A stretch of 64,000 nt of DNA, from assembly GCA_947568835.1 (NCBI GenBank), contig OX387606.1, positions 8,742,001 to 8,806,000 on the forward strand. Reading direction: 5' to 3'. The position numbers and the translations under genes were made by a program. This stretch comes from Protonemura montana (lineage: Eukaryota > Arthropoda > Insecta > Plecoptera > Nemouridae). Position 1 is the stretch's first letter. The number at the start of each line of letters is the position of its first letter. Positions 12,967 to 25,200 of the stretch are shown piece by piece. A model generated the notes under the pieces. It saw only the letters and a program-made list of their open reading frames with translations, was not told the DNA's origin and ran no database searches.

Positions 12967-15900
12967 TCCCCCCAACATGTCCCTCATCGCTACCACCCAA
13001 AATCCAACATTCGCTACACGTATGAACAACGCCGCGCTGTTAAAATTTACTCGCTAATAACCAGCACGCATATCCTAGTAGCATCTTTAGTATCGCGGCA
13101 CGCGTAATATTGTTTGCAATTAATTAATACGCAGTGTTATGACGACACTGCCATAACTACATGATAAACCAAGGGATGTACGTGGAAGGGATTCTAGACA
13201 CCTAGCGATGAGGGCTTCGAGGACATAACGGGGTAGGTTATAGCGGTGTTCAAGTGGTGATGTGGCCCAATAGAAATTCCTGCATCCTTCGACTATGCAA
13301 ATCCGCTATCGACATAATTCCTATAATAATTACGCCGCATTGATTAATATGATGATGGGACATCGGCCACTCTTGCGGGCACGTAGTTCGCGTGGAGAGA
13401 TAGTTCTAGTGGAATCACCAAGAGGGATATTACGCGCTGTATCCAGCATTTTAATCAATTAAAATTCCATGAACAATGGATACAAAAGATTATCTGCAGT
13501 CGCCCGATATTGCCGTTGCGAGCTTTGCGCAGTTTGGTGCCCGCGGGTTTATGGTGTATGTACCGACTACCGGGGGTGCAGTCACATCGCGTTCGCTAGC
13601 AGGGTCATGAAAGGGAATTATTAAAGACGGTCCAAATAAATGGTAATTTTAAGCCGGCAAGTCTACGGATTATGTATTTATTGTCTGTGTGTGCCGCGAT
13701 ACTTTCGAGCTCGAGTACAGCGACGCGATGTTACAGTAACAATGAAAGGGAGGCCGAGGGAATTGCGCGCAATTAGAAAACTGCCCGCTTTACTGGCAGT
13801 GGGCGAGTTTTGATCGAGCCGTATTGCGTCGGTTGTCGCTTCCAGATCCAGGCTTTTCTGGCTCCTAGCTGAATTTTTAATTGTTTCAGGTATACTGGAG
13901 AATCATCCACTTCGATACCAACTGAAAATTATTCCAAGAGGCAACTTTGACTCATCTAAATTCGAAATGATTGGACCGGCTTCTACGCGCTCAGATTTAA
14001 TTGGACAGCGAAAATTCGGCAAAACATTTATTAATTGCGAACTAATCACTCTCTTTTGATGAGCAAGCAAAAACTGGCTCATCGTTATTATTGTTCGTAT
14101 ATTCAAGAGCCATCACTGAAAATTACCTGCAATGAACCATGAGCTTTGCCGCCTGAAAATTTCCCTCTCGGTGAGAGTCGATGGCCCTTTGGTAAACATC
14201 TCCAACCCTTTCCCCGCCTTTTTCAGTCGAATGCAAACGGTCTCGCAACGCCGAGGAACACACACGATGCCAGACGCGATGTGCATGTGCCAGCGAAGGA
14301 AGCATTAAACATTAATGAAAAATATACGTGAAGTCGACCCCGTCTTAATGAACCTCGGTTGCACACAAAAGTTGGCCGAAAAAAGTAATCACGAACGGAC
14401 CGAAAGCGAGCAGTGCCGAAATGGAGGTCGCACTGTCAAACTAGGACGGGTAGAAATAAAGCTCAGCGTCGGGCGTCGAGCGTCGACTCTCCAGTCCCCC
14501 CCCTCTCCCCTCCCCTCCCCACACCGCCCGCCGCCGACGTTTACGGCTTGAGGCCTGCAAGAAAAGGCGTCGTCGGGCCAGCGTCGCGACGCCAGCTCCA
14601 GCACGGTTGCACGATGCAGAGGAAGAACGCGGGGAATAGATGGGGGCATCCACGAAAACGCACATGGAAACCATCTACATAAATCTGAAGCCAATCTATA
14701 TTCCTTTCCCAGCAACCTATATACCCGATCAATCTATATTACGTGGGGCGTCTAGGTTTATCCTCCGCACTGATCTAGGAGCGGAGCGCGCAATTCCAGC
14801 GGCGCTATCAGCTGACAAGGCGCAAGCCATCAGCAGTTAGAGAGCCGAAAGTATCGACAATGGAACACAACCCGCGAGCTAACGCCGGCGAGTCTTTAAA
14901 ATAGACAGTGAAAAGTTACACCCGGCTTTGTTTATTTTTATTTAAAAGAGACCAACACGATGCTGGAAATCTATATTAATTTTGTATGGCATGTTGTAAA
15001 CTAGTGTAGGTCTAAGGTATGTATATATATAAACTAAAGTGAGAAGAGATGCGAGAGTGCAAGCTTGAGTTCCACCCCTAAACTGCATTATTAACTCATG
15101 ACAGTTAAGAGGTTCGGTTGTTGTTTTAGTTGTTAGTAGAGCTCGCGAGCTGCTGGCGGGCGAGTAAGTGCAGGAATTAATGCGTCTGATTTGCGAACAA
15201 CAAGTTTTTGTTTGGCTTGCTCGCAACTCGTAAGACGGATGGAGTGACGCACGGGGCAAGAACTCGAGCGCTTTGCATGGAAACTGACGATCTCTTGACG
15301 TTGCACGAATTGATCGATGCAGTTAAGAATGTTAAGCTTGGAATTAATGGCAAAGCGTGTTCCCTTGAACACAAAAGCTACTGTAAAATGCACTTCATTA
15401 TAGCGGGTTCCTTGCGTACACATGTGTGTTTCTGTTCCAGTTCTCATGTTTTGAGATTCTAAATTATCTCGCGCGATCGTCAATTATTCAAATATTTAAT
15501 TAAATTCTGTCGCGGCCCCCTTGAAACATGTTAACTTTAAAACAGTTTTAAAATGTCTATCTAATTGCGTTCGTAAAAGAGCGGCGATGCAATGCAAGTA
15601 CAGCGTGCTGAGAAATGCGCAATTAGCAAACGTGACCAACGCATGCGCTTCGGAACGAGCAGTCGCGGCCGCCGGGAAGATATAATTGAAACGCTCCTCA
15701 CACAATAACAATAATATCGATCTGCTCTGGAGGCCTAATTTGAATACAAATTACCGCGCATCCTCAAAGTCACATGACAAACATTAATTTATATTTCTCT
15801 AATAGATGCAGCAAATAAAACGAATGTGCCCGTGCATGAATTTGCCGAACATAAACGTCGATCGCATAGATTCAAACTTGTACCAATTAATTATGATCGT

Positions 15901-17766
15901 GATCGTAAATAAATAAATTAAATCTAAATTACCCATCAGTTTCCGCACGCTATATTAAAACGCGTTTTATTATGAGTGGGTACCGACGTTCATACAACTG
16001 AATGACAGTCGATGTTATGAAATGTACTAGAAAGCCGATGGGTACAAATATGAGTCGTTGTTTGCCAGCAAATCAGTTTCAACGCGTTGTTATTATAGGT
16101 AACCGTAGACAGGGCTGTGCCCTGGAATTCGAAAACAAGTCTGCTCGTGTAGGTATCGTTGACAATGAGTTGTCGCCACCGAAGAATTGTGAGTTTGATT
16201 AAAGCCTCTACAGTGCAACTTGCGTCTGTCAGCAGCCAATATGCTTCCAGATAAACGTCTCACTTTGCACTTCTTGTATTGGCAAAGTAAAATTACACAT
16301 TATTCTTATTTTACACATTCTTATTTTTCATTAGAAATTAACGGTTTTATTTTTGTTCTGTCTGGGCCCCTGACCTTGAAGGTGTTGTTCGGAATCCAGG
16401 AAGATCATGAAAGACGCGTGTCGCGTTTAGACTATGTTTTATTTTACTTTTGTAACACCTGGTTCTGGTTGTAATTAAAACATTTACCTGTGTGTCGACC
16501 TCCAATCACATGCAGAGATATTTAGTTAAAATGTCAAAGATTTCGGTTAAACTGAACTTTAACGTCATGAAATACGCTTCCATGAAATACAAGTTTAGTC
16601 TAGAAACGTCTCTTCTTCGCTTAGCTCAGCCAATCTTCCGAAAACAAAAAAAGCCAAAAATCGCGCATTCCAAACGAAATGCCAAAACGTCCACCAGCCC
16701 CTAACTTTTCCCGCGACGCTCGCAGAGATGCTAGTGAAACAGATTGGAAACTCTTCCCACCAACCGTAGACGAAACTCAAACATTCCTGACAAGACCAGG
16801 ATCCTTCTTAATTGGTTCCGCGGCCAATCATTTACGATCGCCATCGCAACCTGACGCCGGCAAAACCTATCGCTTCGATTCTGTAATCAAGTGGCTCGTC
16901 GAACCGGGGCCCTTCACCGCACAGGTCGCAGGAAGCGGCATGCTCAGACACACGCACACCGTGCTATTATTCACCCTGCTCTCTGCAATATATATACGCG
17001 TGCCAAATGCTCGTTGCGTACCCCAATCCCACATCCCTATCCCGGGGTCCCGATTTCCAGACCGCGTGACGGATGGCGTCGGTGGGGGATCGGTGCGGAG
17101 CGCACGATCGACGTATCAAACAGGTGATTTCTTCGCCGGCTTACACCGAGGAACAAGAGAAAGCCGCCACGGGAATGTTTAGTACGTGGCAAACCGACGC
17201 GATGCCAAACGGAGGAACGACTCTCACAGAGAAACCCGAGCAGGTACTTTGTGAGTTTTGTGTTGTACCTGGTGCTTTATGGTTCAAGATGAAGACGCGT
17301 TGCTGCTCTCTTGCCAGCACTCCATTAAATATAACGCGCTCCCTGAAGGTTGTAAAAGTTAGTTTAATCACTTTCTAATGAGGTAAGCGTGCAATGTAAG
17401 TCTGGGGGTAAGCTTCGCGTGCGAAATTTTGTCAATGACAATTTTCTCCGTGCTTAAGCAGATTAGAATCATTAATTTCCCCGGGCATGAATTGCTTCGC
17501 CGAGTAATTAAATGTTTACGTTGAGGAGGCACTAGGCGAGGAGTGCGGAGAGTTTGCAGACACACAAAAAAAAGTGAAAATCCTGTCGAGTTTGGGCAAT
17601 CCTGGCACATATATTTCATCCCCGCTACAGGCGGCGAGGTCTGGTTTGCATTTTATTATTATGTGAAAAAAACGGAATCCTTAAATAACAATTTTCTACG
17701 GATAAAAATTAGCATTTCGAATGGAGTTCGGCATGCGACGCAGAAAGGGCGGTTGACCCCACGTGT

Positions 17767-17802
17767 GGAGGTGCCGTGTTTGATGGAGGTGCCGTGTTTG
17801 AT
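17767..17802. repeat. 18-bp tandem duplication
   Basis: GGAGGTGCCGTGTTTGAT occurs twice in direct succession. Confidence 0.9.
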
Positions 17803-19897
17803 CATGTGACCGCACACGAAGCACAAGAATAAAAAAAAATAAAAATAGTTTAATTTCTTGAGTGGTGCTTGCGTTGATCCAAGGGTCCATTCTAGAGTCC
17901 TCTCACGATCGTCAAAATTGAATAAGGCAAACCGGGGGGGAAAAAAGTAAAGTTGATGCCATAGTGTGAAGTCATTTTCGTGGGCCTGAAAGGGTGCAGC
18001 AAAAGAGTCGACATTTCCATTGAAGGAAGTAATATGGAATAAATGAACGCAGTCATGCGACTCGTGCAAGTGACATGTTATTCCAATCCCTCCAGACAGT
18101 GCAAACAAATCACGAGCACTTCATGAAATAAGAACATCTTCTGAGCAGGCCTGCCAGTCCCCTTGCCCCCTTTCCCCTCCGCCTATCTCACTCGGAAGGC
18201 GCGCCAGCCCCAAAACACTCGTCAGGAAAACCAATCGCTCCTACAGGAATATTTAGCAAAATGCATTTAAATTTAAATGCTCGGCTTTTATATTGTATAT
18301 CAAAAGCGTTCGACAAAAGCGCCGTGTCTCCAGCCACGCCAAGCAGAGTGCCAAGGAGTAGCGCGGAGCAATCAACTCAATTCGAAGGAGTTCGATAAAC
18401 AAAACAAAACAAAGAAAAAAAAATGTCGTCTAAAAGAAACTTGGAAGACTTTGTAATTGAGATTCAATTTACGAGATAGTGACTATTTAAATTGAATGTT
18501 ATAGTGCGACAGTTATTTTATTCGACCCTCTATACCTACTGCCATTTCCCGTTCGGTTTTTCCGTATTCACCTAGCATTTCCTGGCGTAATCCTCTTTCC
18601 TGTTATGTGGCTTTGCGGAATGGAATAACAGTATAACTCGCCAGGAAAACTTCTACGATTTCATTTTCTTATTTTGTAATGATAAGGTGTAGCAAGAAGA
18701 TAGTGATACACCTCGGAATCGACTTTATAGACATCTTTCTCCACACCAGCAAAGGAACTTCATGAACAGCGTCTGAGTCTAGTTCCCTTCTAATAATATT
18801 ACGGGGTCTTTGCGGCAAGATTTCGCTATGAGTCGGTTTCTGTGTAAGCTCTAGTCGGGCGAAACGAGGCGAATGTTTTATTTGTAGGTGTCAGACTGGG
18901 CCAAAAGTCTGGGTGCGGTTGCGCCCCGCGATAAGACCAGTCTTGGGGTTTGGGGCGCCGCGCCGGGACAGCGCTGCACAGGAGGGGAGTTGGGGAGGTT
19001 GGGGCGACACAGCGAACTTCACAATGATTTATCAACGAGCCAAGCTACATGTTTGAACATCTAAATAGACTAGATCCCGTACTAAATGCGAGAAAAAGAT
19101 AGATCTGCATTTAAAGAGATATGGTCTGACTGGGTGGTTGCACACAGCATCGATAGGGCGAGCGTTTTGGCTGAAATGCATCAAGGGGAAGATAAATGTG
19201 GCCGTTTAATATCGGTGGTTGTCATTTTGTGTGGGCGAACTCAGAAGTGTAATGTGCGTTTGGTCAATGAAAATGGCCAAAGTATCCGATTCGTATCCGT
19301 TATTATACAAAACACTCTCGTACTCTAACTAAGAATAAATTTCAACGTGCCTATCAGAAAGTTTTATTGCAAAAGTGGCCATTTAAACGAAGAAAAAAAT
19401 TGTACAAAAACGTCGTTCGTTATTTGCTGTCGAGTTTACGAAAGTCAGAGATAGCTTTGCAGTGCAGAGGAAACCTTAGGGTAGTTTCCGTCAGGATTGG
19501 TTTTGTGTTCAAAGTTTATATCAGACTTTGACTATGTTAGAGGTGGACTTATTTTGTAAATAACAACGGCTTGTACAAAGCAACCCTGTAGTAGCACAAG
19601 AGATTGTATTCAGTTCTTGGTAAGGTTTCAGATGCTAGAGTTAGATTTCGCAAAGAAGGATATAATCAAGCGAAGGTGATATCTCCTATAAAGAGAGCCG
19701 TTTTTGGGCACGCGAGTTGCGCGAAGGTTATTGGAAATTTCTTAACTTTCTCGACAAAGTTTTATAGCTTCGAGCTCGTCGAGGAAAGCATCGAAAGCTT
19801 TCCGGTGGAGGCGCCCCGATCAGACGCGACAGACACCAGTCATCGCAAAGCAAGAACTTAAGCTGCTTTTCAAAGTCTGATCTTCTTATGCCATATT

Positions 19898-19915
19898 AAA
19901 AAAAAAAAAAAAAAA
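19898..19915. repeat. A18 homopolymer
   Basis: Run of 18 A with no recognisable retroelement body upstream. Confidence 0.9.
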
Positions 19916-21039
19916 TAACGCACAAGTCTAAAGATGACTTTCTTAGCGGATCGTGAAAAGAAAATCATCCGGAAAAGTTTCTGTCGCATAGCAAGAAGTC
20001 TAGCGGAGTTCCTTTGAAACTTTCAGCGAGCACGCATTGATTTTCTCCTAAGCTTGCACACCGACTGCATGATGCATGTGGACAAGCGGACGCTTGTTTC
20101 CCGAGGAAAATTCAAACTAGTTTTTCTGCTGGCCGAGCAAACTGGAAATTCGCAGCAATGAAATCGAGGAAGAGTCGACAAAAGCGGTGGTGGCGGAACA
20201 GTGGCCGACCGCAGGGCTCGCCTGCCAGTTGAGGAGGCACTGGAAATGTTTATCGTTCGTTTAGAAATTATGTGAGGTTGGCCAACCAAACTAGAATATA
20301 CCAGGTTCTAGTTATGGACATTAGGTTGATTTTGAGTTTGTTCATGCGGCCCTCCGTTTTGCCACTTGTGACCCAAGTGCTGTGACCTGAAAAGTCATTT
20401 GCAAAATTGAAAACTACATTAACAAAATGTACACAGAAAGGTGTTACATATCTGTGTTTACTCTGTAAGTACCTATTGACCGAATATGGCAGGATATGAG
20501 CTTTGCGATGTCAAGTTTTTTTTTTCCGGTGTCGACAACCCCATCTCGATCGATGTCTGCAATTGTAACCAATGGTCTAATAATTAAACAGAAGTAAGAT
20601 TGTCGATTGACAACAAGAAGAAAAATCGCAGAATCGCTTAGCAGTTGTTTTTTATTTGTAATGCATTTTTTTTATACCTTTAGAGTTAATATCTAATTTT
20701 CCGCATTTTTAATTGGAGCTTTGCTTTTAGAAAATGTCTGCGTTTGATTTTGAAAGAATAACTGATTTTCTTCGCCTGTCGTCCACTTACAAAGAACACT
20801 TAAAATTAAATAAATATCAAGAAACTGTGACGAACGAATGGTAAACGAAGTTCCGCCACTGTAGGCGAGAGTGCGAAAACTGAAATCGCGAGCGCGAGCG
20901 TTTTGCGGTGCAGCGTTGGCCATGTTTCAAGATTGACATTATTATAAGGGTTCCGCGCGGGGGTCGCGAGATAAATCTCTCCGGGTGGATTTTACAAATT
21001 ACAACTGCGACTTGTGCCAGATAAATGAAACGAACAGCA

Positions 21040-21080
21040 TGCTACTTGCCGCCGCGCAGCAGCAGCGGCGGCAAGTAGCA
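21040..21080. repeat. perfect GC-rich hairpin, 16-bp arms
   Basis: TGCTACTTGCCGCCGC (21040-21055) is followed by a 9-nt GCA-repeat loop and its exact reverse complement (21065-21080). It is too short for an ordinary microRNA precursor. Confidence 0.9.
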
Positions 21081-22056
21081 CTCGTCAGGCGCAAAGTTTT
21101 CTAATTATGTCATAGAATGTCATCGTTATTAAAATATTTAAAAGATTGTATCAAGAATTTTCCAATAAAGAAGAAACAAATCGGAAACTTTTCTCGATTC
21201 TTCGTGATTTGTGCCAACTTTGGCGCTAGACGAGCTTACAAAATCATGCAAATTTAGTTCATTTGCTAGATAGTTTGGTAACCAGAGAAGGGCAACACAA
21301 CGCTCGCTCGCCGAGTTCAGATAGTTTTACTTCACCCCAGCTAATTAAAGTTTGTTTTCCTTGTTAGTGCTTAAATCTATTTTACTCGACTTGCCGGTAA
21401 CATTTCTGAAACCTAATTTACGCCGACAGAAAATAATGCAAGTGTCACGGTCGCAGTTTGCGCCAGAAATGCACTCAGCATTTTATTAATTGCGCCACTA
21501 CTCACAAACGAAACAGAATTCGCTAAATCCCTCATTGATGTAGTTCCTATTTAATTAGAAAATGGATGCAGTGCACACTAATTATTCGCGAGAGGATGCA
21601 TAATCATAGCGCGATATCTCGCCCCCATGTTTAGAATTATATGCCCCGCTAGCTGTTATCATAGTACCAAGTAGAAACGGTGAATTGCACACGTCAATCC
21701 TACATTACTTATGCTAATTGCTTTTTCATAATAAACACGTTCCCGGCCAATAGCCACGGCGCAAATCACTTTTAAATGTTAAATTTATACTATGATAAAA
21801 ACACACCTAGTGTTTTTACACTGCATGCCCACGGTAAATTATCTTCCCGCCCACCGACCAGCGCGATGACCAAATTTCAGATGACGATTGTCAACTCCCA
21901 GCGGGTCCTCGATTGCCAGTCGCTGGTAACCGTGCCCACCCGCCAGTCGGGGGTCGGCTGGCGTGGCTAGTGGGCGCTGGCAGGGGTGGTTGTTTAGAAA
22001 CGGCATTCGCCCAGGACAGTACAATTATGATAATGGCAGGACAGTGCAGTACTTAC

Positions 22057-22270
22057 CGACCACCGAGAGCCGAGCGTAGAAGACCCGTGGTGGGTGCGAC
22101 GACACCTGACATTCGTAGTGTCCCTCGTCGTGATCTTGGGCGAATTTGATCACAAGCTGCCAGTCGTTGGGGTGCGTGAAGCTCAGCGTGTACCGTGAAT
22201 CGCTGCTGTACGTGGTCAAGCCGAACGTGATCAGGTGGAACGAGTCGTTTTTCCGTCTCACCCACGATAC
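22057..22270 (-). CDS. dpr-family gene, exon 3: C-terminal half of Ig1
   Basis: Minus-strand exon of 214 nt between acceptor CCCGCCAG|GTA and donor GTCG|GTAAGTACT. It encodes residues 105-175: the Ig tryptophan (VSWVRR), the LTTYSSD.RY segment, NDWQL, and the second disulfide cysteine in HYECQVSSHPP. It ends SVV plus one base, as expected at the end of a Dpr Ig1. The next exon should open in phase 1 with the Ig2 linker. It was not found in this window. Confidence 0.92.
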
Positions 22271-25200
22271 CTGGCGGGGCAAGCAGAGAGCAGGACAATG
22301 TTAGTAGGAGGAGAGTAGGACGCTTGATAAGTCATGGGCGTACGCTGAGAAAGCCGCTGGCATCAGCAGTTGGCTCACAGGTTAGTTCATAGATGGCTCG
22401 CTGCATCCAATTAATTGGTTTCTTGGTTAATTGATGATATACGGCGGCGTAGGATTAAAGCTGATTGAGAGTTAATTTGCGTTTAGCTTTGCTACGGTCG
22501 GCTGACGTCGGTGCCAGAGCGCCGACTGGACGATGCCGAAACGTCGACGGCGAACGTCTGATGCCGCGAGAAACATAATTGAGCGGAGGTCCAGTCGGCG
22601 TAAAGATTGATTCGCCGTGAGCCTCTTCGAAATTGCTTTCCGTTTTGCAAATCGCCATGGTGAAGCGAGGATCCGACGCTCACGCATAAACACGCACTGT
22701 GTGCCTCACCATATGAGCGCACGAGATGAAAAACGATCCATGAAATATAGCTTAGAGACCCACGACGACAAATTGCTAGAACACAACAATTCATTTTTCA
22801 TCGTCGGGTTTTCGGGACGCCGTGGCGTTGTGTTCCTCGCAATGTAAATATTGTACCCTTCGACGCCGCGTTCAGGCCCGAGACGACGACGCCGCAGTTT
22901 GGTGAAGGAGGCGTCGCGGCGCGGCACGGTGCGGCTCTCAGCAGGCATCGGGCATCGCTGAAACGGTGGCGTCGGCGGCGTTGAGTCCTAATGTTATTCA
23001 TGGCAAAGCGTCGCTGAGCTAACAAGGGCAAAGAAAGCAGCCAGCGAACGCTCAGCTTAGACCTACTTTATCTCGAAACTTTGTGATTCGAAGCTTATGA
23101 CTAAAAGAGAGCCATCCACTTGCCGCCCAGGCCCAGTGCTCGTCTATTGCGCCCTTCCAGCGAGAAGAGCCCAATTAGATGTGGCTAAAAAGGGGGTGTT
23201 GGTGGGGGGACGGGAGTAGTGCATCTGACAAGGGAGTTAATTGTGTGGACTTATGTTTTATATGTCTCTAGAGACCTCGTCGGCGACTATCCAAGAGGGA
23301 ACTCTCGCTGGGACCGGGCCTGGGTTGCACGGAGAGGAAAGGTCGTCTTCGGCGATAAACTTCTAGCGCAAGGAGGCGCGTTTCTTCTCTACATGGGATT
23401 CTATAGTTTAAAGCCTAGTGGTGCCCGCCTTTCGCAGGCTTGTAGCCGTCGGCCGAGCCGTCGTACCCGCCCTAACAGCCCTTATAAAGAACAAGCCCTT
23501 CACACTGGTGCTCGTAATAGTCGCGGCACGGTCCACGTAGGAAAATTTGCTGCCGTTATATATGAGATTTTCAGAGGCGAACGAACTTATTTTCAGGAGT
23601 GAGTTTGGTTTCATATTGTTCGCTATGTTCATACTGTGTCTCCTTGACAAGCAGCAGGTTTGAAAACGCAAATATGAGTACACTTTCCCAGTTATCATTA
23701 GAAATAAAATGTATATGCAGTTTGATGTAATGAAAAAGCGAACGATCAGGCTATCACTTCAATTTGTCAAAAGGTTTTACTTTTGGCAAAGCGGTAGAGC
23801 GTGACATATCACTGCTTATGTGTAACCAATACAAGCTACAGAAAGAAAATGGTGCACAATTCGGCTGCTCGCTTCCGAGAAATCCAAGTCAGGCAATCTA
23901 AATCCACCTTTCCACAGCAAGAAAGAACTTTCTCCTTGTAGGCGTCGTCGTGCTGACATCCTGTAGCCACCCGTAGAACGACGCTTATTCTCCTCCGTAG
24001 ACAACTTCTGATGCTAAATCTCGTCCGTGTATTCGTATTCAGATAGCAGTGTCAAAAGTCACCTCCCTCCCTTGTTATTCCCTATGCGTTTTCTTTTTTT
24101 TAGAAAAGAGGAAATAGCTATCGATAGACCCAACGTTGATATAACAATGAAAATTGTTGGAAGCAATATTGCTATTGCTTCAAACATACATCCGAACGGC
24201 GTTCGGAAAAAAGTATATTACGATAAAATATAATGTCGGCTGTTCTACTATTCAAAAGTGAAAAGATGGAGTCGCATGAGCTTGTACTCGCAATGCAGCG
24301 GGTAAAATAGTATATTCTGTTTGATTTTCACCTGCTCGTTTTATTATTTCTTATTCATTTACAATGATAAAACACGTGTGTATAGAATTGCATCATTGCA
24401 CTACAGAAAATGCTCGGATCAAAGGGCGTGAAAAAATTGAAGTTCGCACAAGTATCTCCGTTCACGAATTTGAACAAACAGGGCATGCTTTTATTAAAAT
24501 CAGAGTCAACACCAGCTTCCCGCCTCTCACGTGCGTAATTATCGAATTAAAATTAAAATTCTGTTCTCCGGTACAAACTAATTAATTTCATGTTAGCCCG
24601 TTTTTTCTCTCTGGGGCTCTCGACTCGCCCGACATCTGATCGCGCTCGCGATCGGCGAAAAACTCCGTCAACAAGGCCAAAACATCGACTCTTCGTGGAA
24701 ATGCAGCACCACTTTATTGTCCCGGCGACGCTGGGAGCAAATCGAGGGGGACTGGCAAATTTTTTTTTTCAACGGCGTGTCAATTCGAGACATTTGTATG
24801 GACAGGGGGCGTTGACCAGCGCCGCTAGAGGGGCGCCAAATAACTTAGATGGCATTTGAAACTCCCTGGGAATCTATTATCGATGTCCGGGAATAAAGCA
24901 TGCAATTCCATGACGCGCTCTTATTGAATTCGTACTAAGAGTCTGATCAGCTTTCGCATTTCCATTGTATTTATGTTCTTTTTTTTATTCTACATGTCCA
25001 AGTCAATAGGAAATTAGAGCATGTGGAACCAGAAAATCACTTTACATATATGAAGCATGATTCGTCTGACACTCATGCAAATTGACTGCCAGCCAACTCC
25101 CCGTGCCGACTTTTATATCTGAAATATTCCGAATGAGATGTAGACTATCGGAGCGATGCAATTTTCTTCTTCACAATCCAATGGTGTCGGCAATCTCTTC

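Larger units (their letters stand above)
1..22056. other. long dpr intron (left part), no supported gene
   Basis: This should be intronic sequence of the minus-strand dpr gene, because the Ig2 exons are not visible and must lie further left. I found only short unconserved ORFs on both strands. It contains a G17 run (353-369), the inverted-repeat element at 935-1328, TG and TA microsatellites (5388-5408, 5616-5632, 9671-9692, 11425-11459), T runs (5747-5762, 5774-5793), a C18 run (12949-12966), an A18 run (19898-19915), an 18-bp tandem duplication (17767-17802) and a GC-rich hairpin (21040-21080). Confidence 0.6.

Noticed and set aside
14389-14715. Overlapping ORFs on both strands of a GC-rich patch
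   Set aside because: Fewer stops are expected in GC-rich sequence. The translations are low-complexity Arg/Pro/Gly with no domain.
16679-17182. 167-codon plus-strand ORF with an internal signal-peptide-like stretch
   Set aside because: No recognisable domain. It is crossed by overlapping ORFs in other frames, has no splice context that extends it, and lies in a long intron.
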